From NCBI GenBank assembly GCA_005883305.1, contig VBAC01000001.1, positions 1,364,001 through 1,428,000 of the forward strand: 64,000 nucleotides of DNA. Direction: 5' to 3'. This document shows positions 9,371-26,154 of this stretch, in pieces. Each line of letters begins with the position of its first letter. Position 1 is the stretch's first letter. The position numbers and the translations under genes were made by a program. The DNA is from Alphaproteobacteria bacterium. GTDB taxonomy: Bacteria > Pseudomonadota > Alphaproteobacteria > Sphingomonadales > Sphingomonadaceae. The notes below the pieces were generated by a model. The model did not search any database. It was given only the letters and a program-made list of their open reading frames with translations, and was not told where the DNA came from.

Positions 9371-10945
9371 TTGCAGCAAGACCAACTGGGATTGTTCGAT
9401 ACCCCGCCAGGCCGGCGCCAGATCCGATTGAGCCTGGCGGTCGTGGCGGCCTTGTTCGCGGTCCTTCTCATTACCTTGCCCGTGCGCAATCGGCCCTGGC
9501 TCGAGATCGACGCGTTCATTCCGGTGCTCGATTCCATGATGTTGGTCGGCGAGCTGATCGTCGCCGCCATGCTCTATGCCCAGGCCGGCGTCTACCGCTC
9601 CCGAGCGCTCACCTTCCTCGCGGCGTCCTTCGTCTTTCAGGCCCTGCTCGTAATCCCTCATGCGCTCACGTTTCCGGGCGCCTTCACCAGCCAGGGCATG
9701 CTTGGCGGCGGCAACGCGACCGCCTGGATCGCCGTGTTCCGGCGGCTCGGCTTTCCGATCAGCGTCATCGGCTATGCCTGGCTGAAGCACAGAGAGGCCG
9801 GCGATCGGGCCGGGACCCTGGGCGCGGATCCGAAGATCGCCTTCACCATCTTCGCCACGGCTGCCCTGGTCGCGCTTTGCACTGCGCTGAGCACGATCGG
9901 ACAGGGCCTGCTGCCGCCCATCTTCGTCAACCGCACCGAGCCCAACTTCCTCAATCTGGCTTTGATCAACGCGCTGGCGATAGCGCTCTCGCTCGGGGCG
10001 ATGACGATGCTGATGCGCCTGCGCCGGTCGGTGCTCGACGTTTGGCTGCTGGTCGCGCTCTCCGGCTGGGTGATCCAGTCGTTGCTGAACTTCGGCGCCG
10101 GCGTGCGCTATTCCATCGGCTGGTACGTCCTCATCGGCCTGATGATGGTCTCGAGCCTGGTGGTCATGCTCGCGCTGATCGCCGAATCCAACCGGCTCTA
10201 CGCACGGCTCGCTCTGGCGACGGCCGCGCGCGACCGCGAGCGCGACGCCCGGCTGATGTCGATGGACGCGCTGACCGCGGCCATCGCCCACGAGGTCGGG
10301 CAGCCGCTCACCGGGGCAATCGCCAACAGCCTGGCGAGCCTGGAATGGGTCACGCGCGACCAGCCCGATGCCGCCAAGGCGAGGAAGGCGATCAGCGCGG
10401 CCATCGACGACGGCAATCGCACCGCCGAAGTGCTCAAGAGCATCGGGTCGACGTTCGCCGCCGGGCCGATCACGCCGAGCGAATTCAGCCTCAACGAACT
10501 GGTCCGCGAAACCGCCGCCTTTCTCGACAGGGAGCTGGCCGGCGAGAAGGTCGCGCTCGAGCTGACCCTGGACGAGGAGCTGCCCGGAATCCTCGCGGAC
10601 CGGACCCAGATCCAGCGCGTGCTCGTCAACCTTTTCACCAACGCGATCGAATCCCTGAGCGCGACTCGCCGCGGGCCGCGCCGGATCTCGGTCCGCTCGA
10701 CGCCGCTTGGAGACGAGGAGGTGCTGGTCGAGTTCACCGATACCGGCGTCGGCATCGCGCCCGGCGACGAGACCCGCATTTTCGACGCCTTCTTCACCAC
10801 CAAGGCGGCCGGGACGGGCCTTGGCCTCTCGCTGAGCCGGAGGATCGTCGAGGAGCATGGCGGACAGCTCTGGGCTTCGCCGGGCGCGAAGCACGGCGCG
10901 ACCTTCCACCTGCGGCTGCCCCGCGGCGCCCTGCCCGCGCTTTGA
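9371..10945 (+). CDS. MASE4-type membrane sensor histidine kinase, copy 3
   Basis: Third tandem paralogue, 524 residues if translation starts at the TTG at 9371, which has AGAGGGA about 5 bases upstream and matches the first residue of copies 1 and 2. A GTG at 9338 would add 11 residues. The order is the same: a MASE4-like membrane domain (MLVGELIVAAMLYAQ, VIPHALTFPGAF), HisKA with AHEVGQPLTG, and an ATPase domain (NLFTNAIE, DTGVGI, GTGLGLSLS). The gap to copy 2 (146 bases) is wider and holds no gene. All motifs look functional. The partner regulator is unknown. Confidence 0.9.
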   Translation: MQQDQLGLFDTPPGRRQIRLSLAVVAALFAVLLITLPVRNRPWLEIDAFIPVLDSMMLVGELIVAAMLYAQAGVYRSRALTFLAASFVFQALLVIPHALTFPGAFTSQGMLGGGNATAWIAVFRRLGFPISVIGYAWLKHREAGDRAGTLGADPKIAFTIFATAALVALCTALSTIGQGLLPPIFVNRTEPNFLNLALINALAIALSLGAMTMLMRLRRSVLDVWLLVALSGWVIQSLLNFGAGVRYSIGWYVLIGLMMVSSLVVMLALIAESNRLYARLALATAARDRERDARLMSMDALTAAIAHEVGQPLTGAIANSLASLEWVTRDQPDAAKARKAISAAIDDGNRTAEVLKSIGSTFAAGPITPSEFSLNELVRETAAFLDRELAGEKVALELTLDEELPGILADRTQIQRVLVNLFTNAIESLSATRRGPRRISVRSTPLGDEEVLVEFTDTGVGIAPGDETRIFDAFFTTKAAGTGLGLSLSRRIVEEHGGQLWASPGAKHGATFHLRLPRGALPAL

Positions 10946-11050
10946 CGCCAAGCTCCACCGAGCAATGACGAAGGCTTGGGGTTTGGGCGAATTTTCCAAG
11001 GGTCTGCACCGATGGGCGGCGCAATGCCCCGCCGCTATGCCCCGTCGGAT

Positions 11051-11689
11051 ATGACCCAAGCATCTGGATCGAGCGCCTCCGCCCACCAGTGGAGCATGAT
11101 CAAATCGACCCTCCTCGGCGGTGTCCTCTTCCTGCTGCCGATCGTCCTGATCGCCTGGCTACTCGGTAAGGCGCTGGGCTTCGCGACTCGCCTTTCTCAG
11201 CCCGCGGTTCAGGCCGCGGGAGTCGATTCGGTGGCCGGAGTCGCGACCGGCACGATCATCTCGATCCTGGCGCTGGTGCTGCTGTCCTTCTTCGCCGGAA
11301 TGGTGGCCCGAACCCGGGTCGGGCAAACGACCTTCAACAAGCTCGAAAACAGCGTGCTTTCGCTCTTCCCCCAATGGCGCATGGCGCGCGGGCTGATCGA
11401 AAGCTTCGAGACCGAGACGAAATCGGAGATCGAGGTGGTGATGGTGCCGACCGACGCTGGCTGGTGCCTGGCCTTCGTGCTCGAGAAGCCGGAGGGAGAT
11501 TGGTGGACGGTGTTCATCCCCGGCGCCCCCCAATGGACCTCCGGGGCCGTCGCCTTCGCCCACAAGGACCAGGTCCAGCCATCCGATCTGACGCCGGCGC
11601 AGGCGATCATGCTGATGCGCCGCTGCGGCGCGGGGTCGTCCAGGACGCGCGCCCTGCTCGCCTCGCTGCAGGAAAAAGGCGCTCTTTGA
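11051..11689 (+). CDS. DUF502-family membrane protein
   Basis: Inner-membrane protein of the DUF502 family, 212 residues from the ATG at 11051. ATG 11096 and a longer TTG start at 10976 are alternatives, and none has a strong ribosome-binding site. Two transmembrane helices are clear (LLGGVLFLLPIVLIAWLLGK and IISILALVLLSFFAGMVAR). The soluble part carries the family's features after NSVLSLFPQWRMARGLIESF, and the end has QAIMLMRRCGAG. The family is widespread in bacteria with no settled function. It follows the kinase array on the same strand but is separated by about 100 bases. Confidence 0.8.
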   Translation: MTQASGSSASAHQWSMIKSTLLGGVLFLLPIVLIAWLLGKALGFATRLSQPAVQAAGVDSVAGVATGTIISILALVLLSFFAGMVARTRVGQTTFNKLENSVLSLFPQWRMARGLIESFETETKSEIEVVMVPTDAGWCLAFVLEKPEGDWWTVFIPGAPQWTSGAVAFAHKDQVQPSDLTPAQAIMLMRRCGAGSSRTRALLASLQEKGAL

Positions 11690-11809
11690 ACGGGATCGCC
11701 GGCGCCTCCGATTCGGCGCCACTCTCGGTCGTCCGCCTCGTAAAAGGCGCATATTGCGGTCGATCAAGATTGCTGCTCTGACACCGGTTTCGCGCGCGAT
11801 GGAGGCCCA

Positions 11810-12352
11810 ATGATTCGTGCCGGCTTGATGCGATGGCTGGAGGGGCCTCCACTGACGGGGCCCAACGCTCTTGCCTGTCTGGCCGCGGCCATCGCCATTC
11901 CTACGCTCATCCGCGCCGCCGTCGACGGCGTGGTGACCGGATGCGAGTTCACGCCCTATCTGCCGTTCGTGTTCGTCTCCGCGATCCTGCTGCGCTGGTG
12001 GAAGGCGGCCCTGGTCGCCCTTGCCTCGGTCGCGATCCTCGGCGCGCTGTTCGCCGGCCCGCACCATGCCCCTTCCTGCTTCATTCCCAGCGCCGGAATG
12101 TTCCTGGCTTCCTCCGCGACGATGATCGCCCTGGTGGTGATGATCCGCGGGCTGATCACCGCCATCCAGAGCCGCGGCCCCGACGGGCCGTCCGACGGGA
12201 TCGTCTTCAGCCTCGAAAATGACGAGGTCTGGGCGAGCTGGTACGGCGAAGGGCCGCCGCTGCGCCTGGGATCGCAGCAAAGGGTGTCGCGCATGATGAA
12301 GGACTTCCTCAGGCAGGAAGAGGTGGGCAAGCGCCTCAACCGGCGGCCCTGA
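11810..12352 (+). CDS. Membrane protein of unknown function
   Basis: Product of 180 residues starting at an ATG with GGAGG about 5 bases upstream. Three or four hydrophobic segments fill residues about 20-115 (ALACLAAAIAIPTLIRAAV, FVFVSAILLRWWKAALVAL, FLASSATMIALVVMIRGLI). A soluble tail follows (SDGIVFSLENDEVWASWYG ... MMKDFLRQEEVGKRL). The membrane half looks like a truncated sensor-type module, and I do not recognise a family. It is the last gene before the rplJ promoter. Confidence 0.6.
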   Translation: MIRAGLMRWLEGPPLTGPNALACLAAAIAIPTLIRAAVDGVVTGCEFTPYLPFVFVSAILLRWWKAALVALASVAILGALFAGPHHAPSCFIPSAGMFLASSATMIALVVMIRGLITAIQSRGPDGPSDGIVFSLENDEVWASWYGEGPPLRLGSQQRVSRMMKDFLRQEEVGKRLNRRP

Positions 12353-12380
12353 CGGACCCGGCCCCTTCCACGCCCGATCG

Positions 12381-12700
12381 TTGACTTTCGCGCAAAAGCA
12401 TCTAGATGCCCGCCTTCGCTTGCGCGCTCCGGCGCGACAAGCGTTCCGTCCGAGACAGTTGGCGGGGGCATTTCGGCCCTCTTAATTTCCAGCCTAGACG
12501 GGGAACAGTTTTGAACCGCGGCCGCGTGCGATGCATGGCCGTCGGACCCGCCGGAAGTCTCCGGCCCTGACTCTCCCCTTCGGACTATTCCCATCGAAGT
12601 AATACTTCGATGGGGACCCAGTGATGCGGTGCGCGCTTTCGCGCGCGCCGCTGTTGAAGCCGCGCGGCGGGCGTTCCGCCGCGCATAAGTGGAGAGCTAC
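12381..12700 (+). promoter_or_regulatory. Promoter and structured leader of rplJL
   Basis: This gene-free stretch (12353-12700) starts with a sigma-70-like promoter: TTGACT at 12381, 16 bases, TAGATG at 12403. About 290 bases of leader follow. I see a perfect 10-bp hairpin at 12590-12614 (CCCATCGAAG arm, five-base loop), a GC-rich alternating stretch at about 12628-12650, and a 9-bp hairpin at 12662-12684 (GCGCGGCGG arm) ending just before the GGAGAG ribosome-binding site of rplJ. In other bacteria the L10-(L7/L12) complex binds such a leader to repress its own synthesis. The same role here is inferred. Confidence 0.6.
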
Positions 12701-13216
12701 ATGGATCGCGCTCAAAAAGCAGAAGCGGTCGCCGAGCTGAAGCAGACGTTCAACGAGACCAGCGTGGTGGTCGTCACCCGCAATCTCGGCCTCACCGTGG
12801 CCCAGTCCACGGCCCTGAGGAATCGGATGCGCGACGCCGGCGCCCGTTACAAGGTCGCGAAGAACAAGCTTGCTCTCATCGCGCTCGAAGGCACGACCTA
12901 CGCCCCGCTCAGCGACCTGTTGACCGGCCCGACCGCGCTTGCCACGTCCGCCGATCCGGTGGCCGCGGCGAAAGCGGTCGTGGAATTCGCCAAGACCAAC
13001 GATCGTCTCGAGATCGTCGGTGGAGCGATGGGCGAGACCGTCCTCGACGTGGCTGGAGTGAAGGCGCTTGCCGAGCTTCCGTCGCTCGACGAACTGCGTG
13101 CGAAGATCGTGGGCCTGATCCAGGCGCCCGCGACCAAGATCGCCCGCACGATCAACGAGCCGGGCGCCCAGCTGGCCCGGGTCTTTGGCGCCTACGCCGC
13201 CAAGGAAGCCGCATAG
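12701..13216 (+). CDS. rplJ: Ribosomal protein L10
   Basis: L10, base of the 50S stalk, which holds the L7/L12 dimers and binds 23S rRNA beside L11. The product is 171 residues from ATG 12701 ([20 protein letters not shown]), with GGAGAG just upstream; an earlier in-frame ATG at 12689 is less likely. The family segments [29 protein letters not shown] and a C-terminal helix that binds L12 are present. It is followed by rplL after 63 bases. The gene sits 11.5 kb from rplA, an unusual separation. Confidence 0.97.
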   Translation: MDRAQKAEAVAELKQTFNETSVVVVTRNLGLTVAQSTALRNRMRDAGARYKVAKNKLALIALEGTTYAPLSDLLTGPTALATSADPVAAAKAVVEFAKTNDRLEIVGGAMGETVLDVAGVKALAELPSLDELRAKIVGLIQAPATKIARTINEPGAQLARVFGAYAAKEAA

Positions 13217-13279
13217 CTTGAACGACCTTTTCTTTTGAACTGAACCTATTGGGCCGAGCGCCCGCAACGGAGACTTAAA

Positions 13280-13654
13280 ATGGCAGACATCAACACCCTC
13301 GTCGATCAGCTGAGCGAGCTGACCGTCCTCGAAGCCGCCGACCTCGCCAAGGCCCTCGAAGAGAAGTGGGGCGTCTCGGCCGCCGCCGCCGTCGCCGCCG
13401 GCCCCGCCGCCGCCGGCCCGGCCGCCCCGGCCGCCGAAGAGCAGACCGAGTTCGACGTGATCCTCACCGGCGACGGTGGCAAGAAGATCAACGTCATCAA
13501 GGAGGTCCGCGCGATCACCCAGCTCGGCCTCGGCGAAGCCAAGGCCCTGGTCGAGAGCGCTCCCAAGGCGATCAAGGAAGGCGTTTCCAAGGCCGAAGCC
13601 GAGGAAATCAAGAAGAAGATCGAGGAAGCCGGCGGCACCGTCGAGCTTAAGTAA
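13280..13654 (+). CDS. rplL: Ribosomal protein L7/L12
   Basis: L7/L12, the multi-copy stalk protein that recruits and stimulates translation GTPases. The 124-residue product is standard: an N-terminal dimerisation helix ([20 protein letters not shown]), an Ala/Gly/Pro hinge around residues 35-52, and the C-terminal domain with [20 protein letters not shown] and [20 protein letters not shown] strong intrinsic terminator follows, so rplJL forms its own two-gene unit, apart from rpoBC. Confidence 0.98.
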   Translation: MADINTLVDQLSELTVLEAADLAKALEEKWGVSAAAAVAAGPAAAGPAAPAAEEQTEFDVILTGDGGKKINVIKEVRAITQLGLGEAKALVESAPKAIKEGVSKAEAEEIKKKIEEAGGTVELK

Positions 13655-13681
13655 GCGTCTTCGCTTTTGCGAATATGGAAA

Positions 13682-13708
13682 GGGGCGGCCCACGGGCCGC
13701 CCCTTTTT
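13682..13708 (+). terminator. Intrinsic terminator of rplJL
   Basis: A 10-bp GC hairpin (GGGGCGGCCC at 13682-13691 pairing with 13694-13703) is followed directly by five T residues, a textbook rho-independent terminator 27 bases after the rplL stop. It would stop read-through toward rpoB. Confidence 0.93.
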
Positions 13709-13731
13709 CGTTGCCGGCTTGCGTCGGTAGC

Positions 13732-14907
13732 TCAAACGCGCTCAGGCTCCCCATGGAGGCGGGCCTCGACATTCTCGGTAATCCCGGTCCGGTCTAGCTT
13801 GAACGGTTCGAGATCGCCGTCGTCCTCGCCGGCCCGGCCGATCGCGAAGGAGGCGTGGGTACGTCCCTCGCTGCCGTCGGGCAATGTGTAGCGCGCGTCG
13901 GCGACGACCACCGGAAGGACGTCGCCGTGCAGGCCGTCCCTGGGCAGCGACATGGCGCCCTCGACCCGGGCGCCGTCGCCCGGCTCGATCGACAGGTCCG
14001 AACGGGTCGCTCCGGCCGGGGGCTCGATCAGCGAGCGCTCCATCTCGCTCCCTTCACCGGCCGCGACCATCCAGGTCGACACGCGCACGTCGCGCGCCGG
14101 GGCCGACCCGGTGTTGCCGACGGTGAGCTCATATTCGACCACGGCCTCGTCCTCGCTGGTCCCCGCGCGGATCGGGCGCATCAGGAATTCGAGCCACGGC
14201 CGATCGGGCACGGGCTCGGACGAAGCGGCGAGAGCGGCCATGTCGGCGCTGTCCGGCTCGGACACCTCCTCCACGGCCGCGGCGGCGAGCGGCGCGGCAT
14301 AAGCGGGCTCGGCCTCGGCTTCGTAGACGGGCTCCTCGTAATAGACGTCCTGCTCCTCATAGGCCTCGCGGCGGCGGCGCAGGGCGATCAGGGTCAGCGC
14401 GGCGAGGAGCAGCACGCCGGCGGCGGCGAGCCACGGCCAATAACGCGCGAGGACGCCCTGTTGCGCGGCGGGGGCGGCGGCCTGGATCGGCGGGATGGCG
14501 ACAGGGGCCGGAGCGGCGGGCGGAGGCGCGACGGCCGCTGGAGCGGCTGGCTCGGCGGCGACCGGGACGGGCGCGGGCGCCGACTGGACCGGCGCCGCGC
14601 GCGTGCGGGCCGGCGGCGCTGCGCGCGCGTGGGTAACGCTGCGCGTTGTCGTGGAACGGGTTACGGTCCGCGCGGCCCGGGTTTCCGGAGCAGGTGCCGG
14701 GCGGGCGACCGGGGCCGAAACCGCCGGCGCGAGCGCGGGCGTCACTATCGCGGGTGCGGGCGCGTGGACCACGGGCGGCGGCGGCGCGACCACGACCGGC
14801 GGCGGCGCCGCGACGACGTCTTGCGCGAATACGGGCGCGGTTGCTGAAGCGACGAGCGCGGAAAGCGCGGCCATCGCGGGGCGATGCAGATGCAGCTTCT
14901 GTTTCAT
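13732..14907 (-). CDS. Membrane-anchored Pro/Ala-rich protein, unknown function
   Basis: Predicted 391-residue envelope protein. It begins with a signal peptide (AALSALVASATAPVFAQD). A long low-complexity Pro/Ala/Val region with basic patches follows (about residues 30-150), then one transmembrane helix (YWPWLAAAGVLLLAALTLIAL), a short basic stop-transfer (RRRRE) and acidic linker. The C-terminal domain of about 150 residues is beta-rich in appearance (VVEYELTVGNTGSAPARDVRVSTWM) and recalls CARDB or other Ig-like modules. I cannot name a family. It is on the minus strand between rplL and rpoB, with the MFS gene upstream. Confidence 0.65.
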   Translation of the reverse strand: MKQKLHLHRPAMAALSALVASATAPVFAQDVVAAPPPVVVAPPPPVVHAPAPAIVTPALAPAVSAPVARPAPAPETRAARTVTRSTTTRSVTHARAAPPARTRAAPVQSAPAPVPVAAEPAAPAAVAPPPAAPAPVAIPPIQAAAPAAQQGVLARYWPWLAAAGVLLLAALTLIALRRRREAYEEQDVYYEEPVYEAEAEPAYAAPLAAAAVEEVSEPDSADMAALAASSEPVPDRPWLEFLMRPIRAGTSEDEAVVEYELTVGNTGSAPARDVRVSTWMVAAGEGSEMERSLIEPPAGATRSDLSIEPGDGARVEGAMSLPRDGLHGDVLPVVVADARYTLPDGSEGRTHASFAIGRAGEDDGDLEPFKLDRTGITENVEARLHGEPERV

Positions 14908-15042
14908 ATCGAGGAGGCAACGAATCTCGCGGGCGGCAGGGCTCGCTTGGCCGCATCTTCTGCGGCCAGCCGTTCGCGCCCAGCGTTAAGTCGATCCGCC
15001 TCGCTCAGCGCCCGAGGCGGCGTAGCAGTGCGAGGCGATGGG

Positions 15043-16539
15043 CTACGGCTGCTGAGGCTGCGGGGTTTCCGCGGCGGCCTCCAGATCGGCCTCCACATCC
15101 CCGGAAGAACCCACGCCGAAGCCGAGCAGCCGCCGGCTCGCTTGCTGCGCCCGTTCGTGCATCCCGCGCAGCATCTCCCGCCCCATCAGCTCGCCTTCCT
15201 CGTGAACCATGCCGAGCCGGTGCAGCGCGTACAGCCCGAAGAGCGCGGAGAGCAGGAAATAGAAATCCCAGGCGCGGAGCGACAGGCGGGCAAACTCCCC
15301 CTGATAGTTCGGGCCCACCCATTGCAGCGTCAGCGCGAACTCGCGCGAGGCGAAGAAATCGGCGCAAAAACCGCCGATCAAGGGCGCCAGCCCGGCCGCG
15401 AGCGAGGAGATCAGCGCATTCGCCGCCAGATAGGATTCGGATGCGCCGCGGGGCGAGATTTTCATGATCATGTTGCCGGTGGCGAGGGACACGCCCGCCG
15501 ACGCCACGCCCATCAGGAGGTGCAGAAGGACGAGGTAGGCGCCCGCGAGCGTCCTCGATTCGAACTGCGAGGCCGGGATCATGCCGACGATGCACAAGAG
15601 GAAGGTGGGTGCGGCGACGTTGAGCACCGACTTGTCCTTGAAGCGATCGGCGAGCTGGCCCCAGCGCGCCAACGTGAGCAGGGTCGCGAATTGGGCGATC
15701 AGGCTCAGGGCCATGACGAACGCCATGCCGAAGCCCAGCTGAGTCAGGAAGAAGACGGTGAAGAAGGGCTGAGCGAGGTTCACCGCGAACTTCCAGTTGG
15801 CGAGGAATCGGATCCAGCTGCGGAACTTCTCGTCGGCCCACACCTGGCGGAGCATCGGGATCAGGCGCCACGCGGAGGCCTCCGGCGGCGGCATCATCGG
15901 TTCGGGCACCCGCGCCAGCGCGGCCGCGCTCACCAACTGGGCGAGAAAGGCCAAAGCGAATAGGCCGGCGAACGCTGCGGCACGGTCGGCGGAGCCTTGC
16001 GGCGTCTGTTCGAGCAGCCAAGCCGAGCACAGGCCCGCAACGAGGGCGGTCGCGGTCGCCAGCGTCGAGCGGCGGCCGAAGAAGCGGCCGCGCCGATCGT
16101 CGGGCACCATGTCGCGCACCCAGCCGCTCCACGCGCAGCCGGCGAACGCGCTCGCGCCGCCGTAGAGGGCGATGACGGCGACGAGGGCGAGACGCGTCCG
16201 ATCGCTCGCGCCCGAAAAGGCGAGGCCCAGCATCAACAGCGGCGCGGTCGCCGAGACGAGGCTGCCGACGACCGCGATCGCCTTGCGCGCCCGCACCTTC
16301 TGAACGAGCATCACCGCCGGGCCCTGAAGCAAATCCCGCCAGAAGGTCAGCGCGGCGATGGCCCCGATCACCTCGTTCGAGGCGCCGAGGTGAAGCGCGA
16401 AGGCGGTGACGATCACCCCGCCGACCAGGCTGTCGCAGGTCGTCGAGAAGACGACCTCCCGGGTTAGCATGACGAGGCCGCGCTCGCGGGTCTTGTCGTC
16501 GAGCGCCTCGCGAGGCGCGAGAATGGACCCTTTCCGCAT
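15043..16539 (-). CDS. Major facilitator superfamily transporter
   Basis: Inner-membrane secondary carrier of the MFS, 498 residues from ATG 16539, which has GGAGGG 6 bases upstream; the longer reading frame to 16623 lacks a site. About 12 hydrophobic helices are visible. The loop between helices 2 and 3 reads VRARKA, and the VPDDRRGRFFGRRS segment resembles the family's cytoplasmic motif. The C-terminus is a long charged cytoplasmic tail (from MVHEEGELMGREML). The substrate cannot be told. It is divergent from the gene at 16670. Confidence 0.8.
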   Translation of the reverse strand: MRKGSILAPREALDDKTRERGLVMLTREVVFSTTCDSLVGGVIVTAFALHLGASNEVIGAIAALTFWRDLLQGPAVMLVQKVRARKAIAVVGSLVSATAPLLMLGLAFSGASDRTRLALVAVIALYGGASAFAGCAWSGWVRDMVPDDRRGRFFGRRSTLATATALVAGLCSAWLLEQTPQGSADRAAAFAGLFALAFLAQLVSAAALARVPEPMMPPPEASAWRLIPMLRQVWADEKFRSWIRFLANWKFAVNLAQPFFTVFFLTQLGFGMAFVMALSLIAQFATLLTLARWGQLADRFKDKSVLNVAAPTFLLCIVGMIPASQFESRTLAGAYLVLLHLLMGVASAGVSLATGNMIMKISPRGASESYLAANALISSLAAGLAPLIGGFCADFFASREFALTLQWVGPNYQGEFARLSLRAWDFYFLLSALFGLYALHRLGMVHEEGELMGREMLRGMHERAQQASRRLLGFGVGSSGDVEADLEAAAETPQPQQP

Positions 16540-16669
16540 GGCGCGCCCTCCGGTCCCCGCCCGGACGGCGATGCTATGGCCCCCGGCTTTCCAGGCCCAT
16601 CGGGTCAAGACCCGAGATCGCACCGATTTTTCCGGTGGCCGCCGGGCCGGTCGGCGCTAGCATCGGCGG

Positions 16670-17203
16670 ATGATATTCGTGATCCAGCATATCTGGACCC
16701 GCTGGACCAAGACCGCCCGCGGCGCCAACGCGCCGCTCAAGCGGCCGCGGCTCGACGAGGCCTATCGCTTGCCGAGAGCGATACCCGCCGCGAGCGCCGT
16801 TCTGCACGAGATCCGCTCGCTGGAAAATGACGGATTCGGGATCGAGCAATCGCTTGCGCCGGTCACCCGCAAGGAGTGGACGGACGCGCAGTGGAGCCAC
16901 GGCGCCACGCTCGATTGGCACCTCGGGAAGGACGGCGCCGAGATCGTGCTGCAATCCGACACGTCCCGCCGACAGACCAAATGGCCCGCCTTCCTGCCCT
17001 CCCCCTTGTTCGTTCTCCGCCCTGGGGAAACCGCGCGGATCGACTGGAACGGCCGCTTCCGCACTTCGGTGGGCGATTCGAACCGATCCTCCTATTACGA
17101 GCAGCACTGCTATTGGCTGGCGCTCACGGAGACGGCCGAACCGCGCCTGTTTCTCGACGCGACGCCGAGGAAGCATGTCGATCTCCGAACCGGAATTTAT
17201 TGA
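16670..17203 (+). CDS. Hypothetical protein
   Basis: Product of 177 residues (MIFVIQHIWTRWTKTARG), with GGCGG just upstream of the ATG. It has no signal peptide or membrane helix. The sequence has balanced composition with several aromatic motifs (TDAQWSHGATLDWHLG, YYEQHCYWLALTETAEPRLFLD), which supports a folded domain. I do not recognise it. It ends 22 bases before the -35 box of the rpoB promoter, and its role beside rpoB is unknown. Confidence 0.6.
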   Translation: MIFVIQHIWTRWTKTARGANAPLKRPRLDEAYRLPRAIPAASAVLHEIRSLENDGFGIEQSLAPVTRKEWTDAQWSHGATLDWHLGKDGAEIVLQSDTSRRQTKWPAFLPSPLFVLRPGETARIDWNGRFRTSVGDSNRSSYYEQHCYWLALTETAEPRLFLDATPRKHVDLRTGIY

Positions 17204-17224
17204 GGTTTTGCCGCCTCCGCGCGT

Positions 17225-17449
17225 TTGACAAGCTGCCCTCACCTCCCTATATCGCGCCCCTCACCACATCGGATCGGAACAGGGCGCGCCGTCGCGCAGC
17301 GCGCTCAACGCATTGATCCGCTGAGGTTTCATAGGACGTGCGAAGCTGCAATTCCCAGCCGGGAATCCGCGGCTTTTTGCGTTTCTGCGCTCCCTTTTTC
17401 GGCCCCGGCCTTCGCCGGGGCAGGCGACACGAAGGCGAGAAAAAACTCC
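17225..17449 (+). promoter_or_regulatory. rpoBC promoter and leader
   Basis: TTGACA at 17225-17230, a 17-base spacer, and TATATC at 17248-17253 make a near-consensus sigma-70 promoter about 200 bases upstream of the rpoB start. The leader holds a short stem (AGCCG/CGGCT, 17357-17374) running into five T residues, a possible weak attenuator, and a perfect CCCCGGC-CTTC-GCCGGGG hairpin at 17403-17420 whose core resembles the 117-bp repeats elsewhere in the window. Open reading through this region is fortuitous. Confidence 0.75.
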
Positions 17450-21613
<4,164 letters not shown>

Positions 21614-21620
21614 CAACTCG

Positions 21621-21729
21621 CCCCTCCCCCTTGTGGGGAGGGGTATGGGGTGGGGGTGCGCGCCGATGGCGCGCCGCCGGCAAAGCCGGCGACCCCCCTC
21701 CCTCCGCCCTCCCCCACAAGGGGGGAGGG
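21621..21729. repeat. Palindromic repeat between rpoB and rpoC
   Basis: Inverted-repeat element of about 109 bp. CCCCTCCCCCTTGTGGGGAG at the left is mirrored by CCCTCCCCCACAAGGGGG at the right, and an internal GCCGGC-AAA-GCCGGC stem sits at 21676-21690. It is of the same type as 35515-35621. It ends 30 bases before the rpoC start. The reading frame of rpoC happens to stay open through it, but the rpoC start at 21759 is fixed by homology. Confidence 0.85.
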
Positions 21730-21758
21730 AACATGAATTTGAAGAAGGGCGTGCACCC

Positions 21759-26066
<4,308 letters not shown>

Positions 26067-26082
26067 GCGCTCAGCGCAAAAG

Positions 26083-26118
26083 GCGCCCCGCCGGTTTTGG
26101 CTGGCGGGGCGCTTTTTT
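26083..26118 (+). terminator. Intrinsic terminator of rpoBC
   Basis: Perfect 10-bp stem (GCGCCCCGCC at 26083-26092 with 26103-26112) and six T residues (26113-26118), 17 bases past the rpoC stop. Confidence 0.93.
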
Positions 26119-26154
26119 GCGTCCGTCCGCGCTTTTCCCTATCCAGCACGGCCA

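Noticed and set aside
5849-11086. Long minus-strand open frames opposite the three kinases
   Set aside because: They are antisense shadows of conserved kinases and repeat with the same spacing as the paralogues; composition is unlike real proteins.
17225-17449. 75-residue upstream extension of rpoB
   Set aside because: It would start at the -35 box of the promoter and is not part of any RpoB; ATG 17450 matches the family.
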